NCBI RefSeq assembly: GCF_000238335.3
Contig: NZ_AHCB03000012.1
Location: 496,001 to 560,000, forward strand
Reading direction: 5' to 3'
Source of the DNA: Pseudoalteromonas marina
GTDB lineage: Bacteria; Pseudomonadota; Gammaproteobacteria; Enterobacterales; Alteromonadaceae
DNA length: 64,000 bases
Position numbers and translations under genes: made by a program. A model generated the notes under the pieces. That model was not told where the DNA came from. It searched no databases and saw only the letters and a program-made list of their open reading frames with translations. Of the stretch, positions 59,411 to 64,000 are shown one piece after another. Position 1 is the first letter of the stretch; each line of letters begins with the position of its first letter.

Positions 59411-59467
59411 GATAGATTTAAGCTCACAAGCAAAATATACACATAAGCTGTTTGTGAGCAATCTATC
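59411..59467. other. long imperfect inverted repeat in the 3' region of the DUF5916 gene
   Basis: GATAGATT / AATCTATC and inside it GCTCACAA / TTGTGAGC form a hairpin with a loop of about 20 bases and a 3-base bulge. No T-run follows, so it may stabilise the transcript 3' end or terminate weakly. Confidence 0.6.
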
Positions 59468-59654
59468 AAATACATGGTCTGACTTTGCGGATACTTTGCG
59501 CTAAAAATAATTGCCTTAACGAATAAACAATAACTTAGCTATATTAAAATGAACAAAAAATAGCATACAAGTCATTAATAATTGCTTACAAACAAAAATA
59601 GGGGATATAATGAGCATTTAGTTATTAAGGATTAGTATTGTTAGGGAATTTTTC

Positions 59655-61565
59655 ATGAACAAATTAAAGCATGTTGGATTAATTTCCTTAGTCACTTTGT
59701 TATTTTGCTTTTACCTAAATGCTGAATTAACGAGCCAAATAAGCCGTACCAATCTGTTTCAGTCTAATTTTAGTGTTAAAAAATTTGATATAAGCAGCAC
59801 CAGTTTAGATATTGCCCCTTGGTATAACCCTGTTTTAAGCGGTCATTATACAATTGACAGTGCTTCTCAAACATTACTTCTTGTTAAAACAACGGATCAA
59901 CATTTTATTGCGGCTGATTCAAACGCACTCATCTTGATGGTGTTAACGTCGCCTAAAAACATTATTATTTTCTTCTCTTGTATACTTTTGCTTGCTGTCT
60001 ACATAAAAAAACAAAGCAGGAAACAAAATCATAAACATAAGCTAAGCCAACTTAATCTGCAGGCAAATAAACTTTTAGAGTCGTTTAACTTAGATATTGA
60101 ACCTGCTCAAAACCCTAATGGTATTAGTAATTTAAGCAAATCTATCACGACCTTAAATATGCATGTAGTGAATTATGTGAAACAAACACAAACAAGTATA
60201 TGCCAAGATAAATTAACACAACTCATCGATAGACATGCCTACATAGAGCATATTGGTAGGCACATAAATCAAACCGGTCAAAAAGAACTCAATTGTGCAT
60301 TGTTGTTTATAGATTTAGATGGGTTTAAGCAAGTAAATGATTCATTTGGTCATAGTTTTGGCGACGAAATATTGGTGCAAGTTGCCACGCGATTAGCTAA
60401 TGTGTTGCGTCACCATAAGTTGAGTAATATCAATTCTGCAAACCAGTTAGAACAAAATTTATCGCGTTTAGGCGGTGATGAATTCTCTATATTTATTGAA
60501 TCGTTGGACGAAAGTGACAAAGTAGTCGACATAGCCAAGCAAGTACTTAGTGAGCTTGAAAAAGACTTTGTGCTTGGCAATAAGATTGTAAAAATTAGCG
60601 CAAGCATTGGTATTGCTACTTATCCAGAAAGCGCATCTACACCACAAGCACTATTACAACTAGCTGATGTAGCAATGTATCGTGCTAAAAGTGATGGTAA
60701 AGGTATTTTTAAAGTTTATTCTCCAGAAATGGGTAATAAAATGCGTCGCTATCATTACTTACTTGAAGAGCTTCGTTTAGCCATTGCATGCAAAGACTTT
60801 TATTTGTCTTTTCAGCCAATTGTGCACGTAGAAGATTGCATGATTGACTATTTTGAAGCGCTCACTCGATGGAATCACCCCGTTGAAGGTATGATCTCTC
60901 CCGCTGAATTTATTCCTATTGCTGAAGAATCAAATTTAATATTAGAGTTAGGTGATTGGATTATGCTTGAGTCATGCAGACAAATGGCTGCTTGGCACAA
61001 TGCGGGTATGCGTAAAGTAAAAATATCAGTGAATATTTCCGGTATTCAGTTAAAACATCGTGATATATACGATTGGATCACAAAAATCCTCAAAAGTACG
61101 GGGTTACCGGCAACGTCTTTAATGCTTGAAGTAACAGAGTCTACCTTTATTCAGGCAAGCTCTAGAATTATTGATGAGTTGAGCAAGCTAAGAGAAGACG
61201 GTGTAACTATTGCTATAGACGATTTTGGTACCGGGTTTAGCTCTTTAAGTACGCTAGCAGATTTACCCATCGATGTTATAAAAATAGATCGCTCGTTTAT
61301 TACACAAGCTAACAAAAGCAAAAAATATAACGATATACTCAATACAATTAGTGAGCTTGGGCAAAGATTGGGGCTTAAAATTGTCGCAGAAGGCGTTGAA
61401 GAAATCGCCCAGTTTGAGCTTGTGAAAAAATTAGGTGTGAGTTCAGTTCAAGGTTACTTAGTCAGTCGACCTGAGTCGTCAATTAATGTAGGAAATAAAG
61501 TGTTACGTAATAATAACGCTAATTTATCTGCATCTGGCTCTAGCGCCTGGGAAATTTCTAAATAA
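59655..61565 (+). CDS. GGDEF-EAL cyclic di-GMP enzyme with a periplasmic sensor
   Basis: A 636-residue inner-membrane protein: one helix near the start (about 7-24), a periplasmic stretch of about 75 residues, a second helix (about 98-116), then GGDEF (about 185-360, FIDLDGFKQVNDSFGH, RLGGDEFSIF, a canonical active site) and EAL (about 375-625, YFEALTRW with the Glu, then DDFGTGFSSL and KIVAEGVEE). All main catalytic residues appear to be present, so it could make and break cyclic di-GMP. It is followed by a second GGDEF-EAL gene with 93 bases between them. Confidence 0.9.
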   Translation: MNKLKHVGLISLVTLLFCFYLNAELTSQISRTNLFQSNFSVKKFDISSTSLDIAPWYNPVLSGHYTIDSASQTLLLVKTTDQHFIAADSNALILMVLTSPKNIIIFFSCILLLAVYIKKQSRKQNHKHKLSQLNLQANKLLESFNLDIEPAQNPNGISNLSKSITTLNMHVVNYVKQTQTSICQDKLTQLIDRHAYIEHIGRHINQTGQKELNCALLFIDLDGFKQVNDSFGHSFGDEILVQVATRLANVLRHHKLSNINSANQLEQNLSRLGGDEFSIFIESLDESDKVVDIAKQVLSELEKDFVLGNKIVKISASIGIATYPESASTPQALLQLADVAMYRAKSDGKGIFKVYSPEMGNKMRRYHYLLEELRLAIACKDFYLSFQPIVHVEDCMIDYFEALTRWNHPVEGMISPAEFIPIAEESNLILELGDWIMLESCRQMAAWHNAGMRKVKISVNISGIQLKHRDIYDWITKILKSTGLPATSLMLEVTESTFIQASSRIIDELSKLREDGVTIAIDDFGTGFSSLSTLADLPIDVIKIDRSFITQANKSKKYNDILNTISELGQRLGLKIVAEGVEEIAQFELVKKLGVSSVQGYLVSRPESSINVGNKVLRNNNANLSASGSSAWEISK

Positions 61566-61658
61566 ATGTGTTGCTAGGGCGTTTACTGGACAATTTTTTA
61601 ATTAAGGCATAGCTTTAGTTAAACTAATAATAAAAACGAATGTAAAGGCTTAGATAAT

Positions 61659-63581
61659 ATGCATCGAAGCTCCCTAATCAAAGAAAACCTTAATGATACC
61701 GTTAGATTGCTTTACGAGAACGCTTATTCAGGTTTACTCGTCTCTTTATTTGCCAGCGCATGTATTGCTTTTAGTTTTAATAAAGGCGGATTGTTAAGCT
61801 ATAACGACAAGCTAGTTTGGTGGCTTATTATGCTGCTTGCTTTGGGGATCCGTTTTTTAGATATTCGTCTATTTTTAAAAACAAACAAAACGGCTACCCA
61901 ATTAGACCTACTAAAGTTTTCAACAGGCGTTATTATAACTGCCATTATATGGTGCAGTTATGCCTTGTATTTTCACACTTCTTTTGCCCCCCTAGAAGCC
62001 ACAAGTATCATAATTATATTATCCGCTCTTGGTGGTGGCTCTGCCAATGTTTTGTCAGCACATAAGCTGACCTGTTTTGCTTATGCTTTTATTCTGTTAT
62101 TTCCCTACGCTTTAGTGCTAATAATGTCTGAAGACTATTACGAAAATGTACTCGGCTTTTTGGGTATTGGCTATGGCTCAATTACCTTGTTAACTCTAAA
62201 TAAAGCATCTGCATTTACACAACAGGCAATACATTTAAAAAATCAAAACAGCGATTTGCTAGAAAGAATGGAGCTAAGAGTTGACGCGCGTACTAAAGAA
62301 ATAATGCATTTATCAAACTCTGATTCGCTAACTCAATTATTAAATCGAAATGCATTTTTAAATGATGCAAAAAAGAGAATTAAGCATTATCCAGACCCAC
62401 CTTTTGCGCTATTTTTTATAGACCTAGATGGGTTTAAGAATATAAATGACGTGATGGGTCACAAGGTAGGCGATAATGTTTTAAGAAGAACAGCGAAACG
62501 TATTTCTGACGTGTGTGCTCATAATCAGCAAAAGTGCCGCTGGGGTGGCGATGAGTTTTTAATTTTAAGTGATTTTGTATGCAAAGAAAATACTTACGAT
62601 TTTGCTAAAGAAATTATTGATGCAATTACGCAGGATCATCCAGAAACAGAGCACGGTGCACGGGTAGGGGCAACCATAGGTATTGCACTTTACCCAGAGC
62701 ATGGTAGAGATCTGGATGCCTTAATTTTAAATGCCGATATGGCAATGTATCATCAAAAGAGAATGAATCGTGGGCAAATAAGTTTTTTTAGCGAGTCGCT
62801 TCGTTCAGAATTAGAAAGAAAGCGCCTACTTAGCGAAGAGCTTTTATCAGCGCTCATCAACAATTGTTTTTCGTTAGTATACCAGCCCATTATTGACTCT
62901 AAAACACATGATATTTATGCGATTGAGGCGCTTATACGTTGGCAATTGAAAGGAGAAAACATTCCTCCTGACGAGTTTATACCTATTGCTGAGCAGTATG
63001 GGTTAATTTCAAAAATAGGTTTTTGGGTACTCGAAACGGCATGCCAACAAGCACTTACTTTTCAAAAATTAACTCCAGATTTATCAGTCAGTATTAATGT
63101 ATCTGTAATGCAGCTTAAGGAGATAGAGTTTGCCAGTAAGGTTAAAAGCATTTTGGCGGATTTAAATTTTCCTGCTCATAAGCTTCATTTAGAAGTAACT
63201 GAATCTGTATTTGCAAACGATAAGCATACATTTTTGTATGTGGTTAAATCATTACAAGAGTTGGGTGTTAGAATTTCAATAGATGATTTTGGAACCGGTT
63301 ACTCTTCTTTATCAAGTATGCTTGATGTTGGTGTAGATATTGTAAAAGTAGATAAAAGTTTTGTTCAAGATGAGGATGAAAGAGGCTTAAGCATTGTTAA
63401 CGCAGTAGTGCAAATGGCAAGTTCGCTTAATTTTAATGTTATTGCTGAAGGGGTTGAAACACCTTTGCAGTGCAAAAAGCTTACTCAACTTGGCGTAACG
63501 CATTTGCAAGGGTATTACTTTTCAAGACCGCTGACCTCAAGCGCATTAATTGAATATTTAAACAATAAAAAAGCCTCATAA
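61659..63581 (+). CDS. multi-pass membrane GGDEF-EAL cyclic di-GMP enzyme
   Basis: A 640-residue inner-membrane protein with about six hydrophobic segments in the first 190 residues, a GGDEF domain (about 220-390; FIDLDGFKNINDVMGHKVGD, RWGGDEFLIL) and an EAL domain (about 400-635; IEALIRWQLKGE, IDDFGTGYSSLSS, NVIAEGVETP). Both active sites look intact. It lies directly after another GGDEF-EAL gene with a different sensory part, so the two are not simple duplicates. The stop codon sits in the loop of the terminator. Confidence 0.9.
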   Translation: MHRSSLIKENLNDTVRLLYENAYSGLLVSLFASACIAFSFNKGGLLSYNDKLVWWLIMLLALGIRFLDIRLFLKTNKTATQLDLLKFSTGVIITAIIWCSYALYFHTSFAPLEATSIIIILSALGGGSANVLSAHKLTCFAYAFILLFPYALVLIMSEDYYENVLGFLGIGYGSITLLTLNKASAFTQQAIHLKNQNSDLLERMELRVDARTKEIMHLSNSDSLTQLLNRNAFLNDAKKRIKHYPDPPFALFFIDLDGFKNINDVMGHKVGDNVLRRTAKRISDVCAHNQQKCRWGGDEFLILSDFVCKENTYDFAKEIIDAITQDHPETEHGARVGATIGIALYPEHGRDLDALILNADMAMYHQKRMNRGQISFFSESLRSELERKRLLSEELLSALINNCFSLVYQPIIDSKTHDIYAIEALIRWQLKGENIPPDEFIPIAEQYGLISKIGFWVLETACQQALTFQKLTPDLSVSINVSVMQLKEIEFASKVKSILADLNFPAHKLHLEVTESVFANDKHTFLYVVKSLQELGVRISIDDFGTGYSSLSSMLDVGVDIVKVDKSFVQDEDERGLSIVNAVVQMASSLNFNVIAEGVETPLQCKKLTQLGVTHLQGYYFSRPLTSSALIEYLNNKKAS

Positions 63582-63593
63582 AGAGGCTTTTTT
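63566..63593. terminator. terminator after the second GGDEF-EAL gene
   Basis: AAAAAAGCCTC / GAGGCTTTTTT, perfect and symmetrical, so it can also serve the convergent gene on the minus strand. Confidence 0.88.
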
Positions 63594-63656
63594 CAGTTTA
63601 ACGAACCTGGGTTGTGGTTCGCTAACTTTATGTACAGAGTTAAAATTAATTAATCT

Positions 63657-64000
63657 TTATAAATCAAATGTTCTTGAAATTGCTAGCACGATGCGCTCAT
63701 CGGCGTAATCGTAGTCAAGGCTAGTATTTTCAGCTGCTACTTCAATACCGAAACCTTCGTAACTTGTTTGATAAGCAAGACGGTAGTGATTATACGATTT
63801 CTTTTGGTTTACATCCCAAGCCCATTTTTCACCGTCAAGTGAATTAGAGATATCAAAACTTGCACGTATTGCATGATTTGGTGCAAGTTCATAAGTATGA
63901 GCAATCATTGAAACTACATGGCCCGCACTTGTTCCAAAATAATCCCAGCTGTACCAAAAGTTAAGCTCTGTTTGGCCGTATTCACTTGCGTAACCAAATT
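63657..64000 (-). CDS. outer-membrane porin-like protein (partial, N-terminus beyond right edge)
   Basis: The minus-strand frame is open from the right edge to the stop at 63657; about 114 C-terminal residues are visible. They show amphipathic beta strands (TELNFWYSWDYFGTSAGH, HAIRASFDISNSLDGEKW, HYRLAYQTSYEGFGIEVAAENT) and end in ISRTFDL. This is the last part of a beta-barrel; it resembles the TorF-family of putative porins. The methionine at 63908 is internal, not the start. Confidence 0.75.
   Translation of the reverse strand, partial: FGYASEYGQTELNFWYSWDYFGTSAGHVVSMIAHTYELAPNHAIRASFDISNSLDGEKWAWDVNQKKSYNHYRLAYQTSYEGFGIEVAAENTSLDYDYADERIVLAISRTFDL

Overview
The window looks like chromosomal DNA of a marine gammaproteobacterium of the Pseudoalteromonas/Alteromonadales type. 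It is AT-rich, has tight intergenic spacing and rho-independent terminators, carries several c-di-GMP proteins, a large TonB-dependent receptor and a FadE-type acyl-CoA dehydrogenase, and contains a chromosomal integron. This assignment is an inference from gene content and protein style; no rRNA or tRNA gene was seen.

Layout. 1-7.5 kb: Sel1-repeat protein (cut by the left edge), a DUF6279 lipoprotein, then a molybdenum-hydroxylase locus (XdhC, MocA-like cytidylyltransferase, iron-sulfur subunit, molybdopterin subunit) followed by moaA. 7.6-16.5 kb: a diguanylate cyclase, then a LysR regulator divergent from an RND efflux operon (adaptor, pump, outer-membrane channel) that ends in an MDR oxidoreductase, a gene set resembling mexS/mexT/mexEF-oprN. 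16.9-19.2 kb: FadE-like acyl-CoA dehydrogenase.

19.4-27.3 kb is the most unusual region: a chromosomal integron whose integrase is dead. A frameshifted N-terminal remnant of intI lies on the minus strand, still preceded by a near-consensus LexA box. It is followed by twelve plus-strand gene cassettes. In the first ten, the first seven bases at the cassette junction are the exact reverse complement of the R'' box at the cassette's own end, which fixes the cassette borders independently of gene calling; the last two are decayed. The second attC site is split by a 1.2-kb IS110-family element inserted at its R'' box. The 230-nt leader of this element folds on paper into nested stems and contains short matches to the attC target and to the element's own end, as expected of a bridge RNA. 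The cassette payloads are mostly small membrane or exported proteins of unknown function.

27.4-36 kb: DUF4174 protein, an aminoglycoside-phosphotransferase-fold kinase, uracil salvage (upp, uraA), and a three-gene glucosylglycerate operon (fused glycerate kinase/HAD phosphatase, glucosyl-3-phosphoglycerate synthase, GH13 phosphorylase) that could both make and recycle this compatible solute. 36-44 kb: TonB-dependent receptor, cytochrome b562-like protein, OsmC protein, and an RsbQ-like hydrolase translationally coupled to a PAS-GGDEF cyclase. 44-57 kb: LysR/MFS/aldo-keto reductase/monooxygenase group, a plant-type DapA homologue, a DUF4105/DUF3015 pair, rhlE, an amidase, an FAD oxidoreductase and fdxA. 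57-64 kb: a DUF5916-like outer-membrane protein, two tandem GGDEF-EAL proteins, and the C-terminal end of a porin-like protein running off the right edge.
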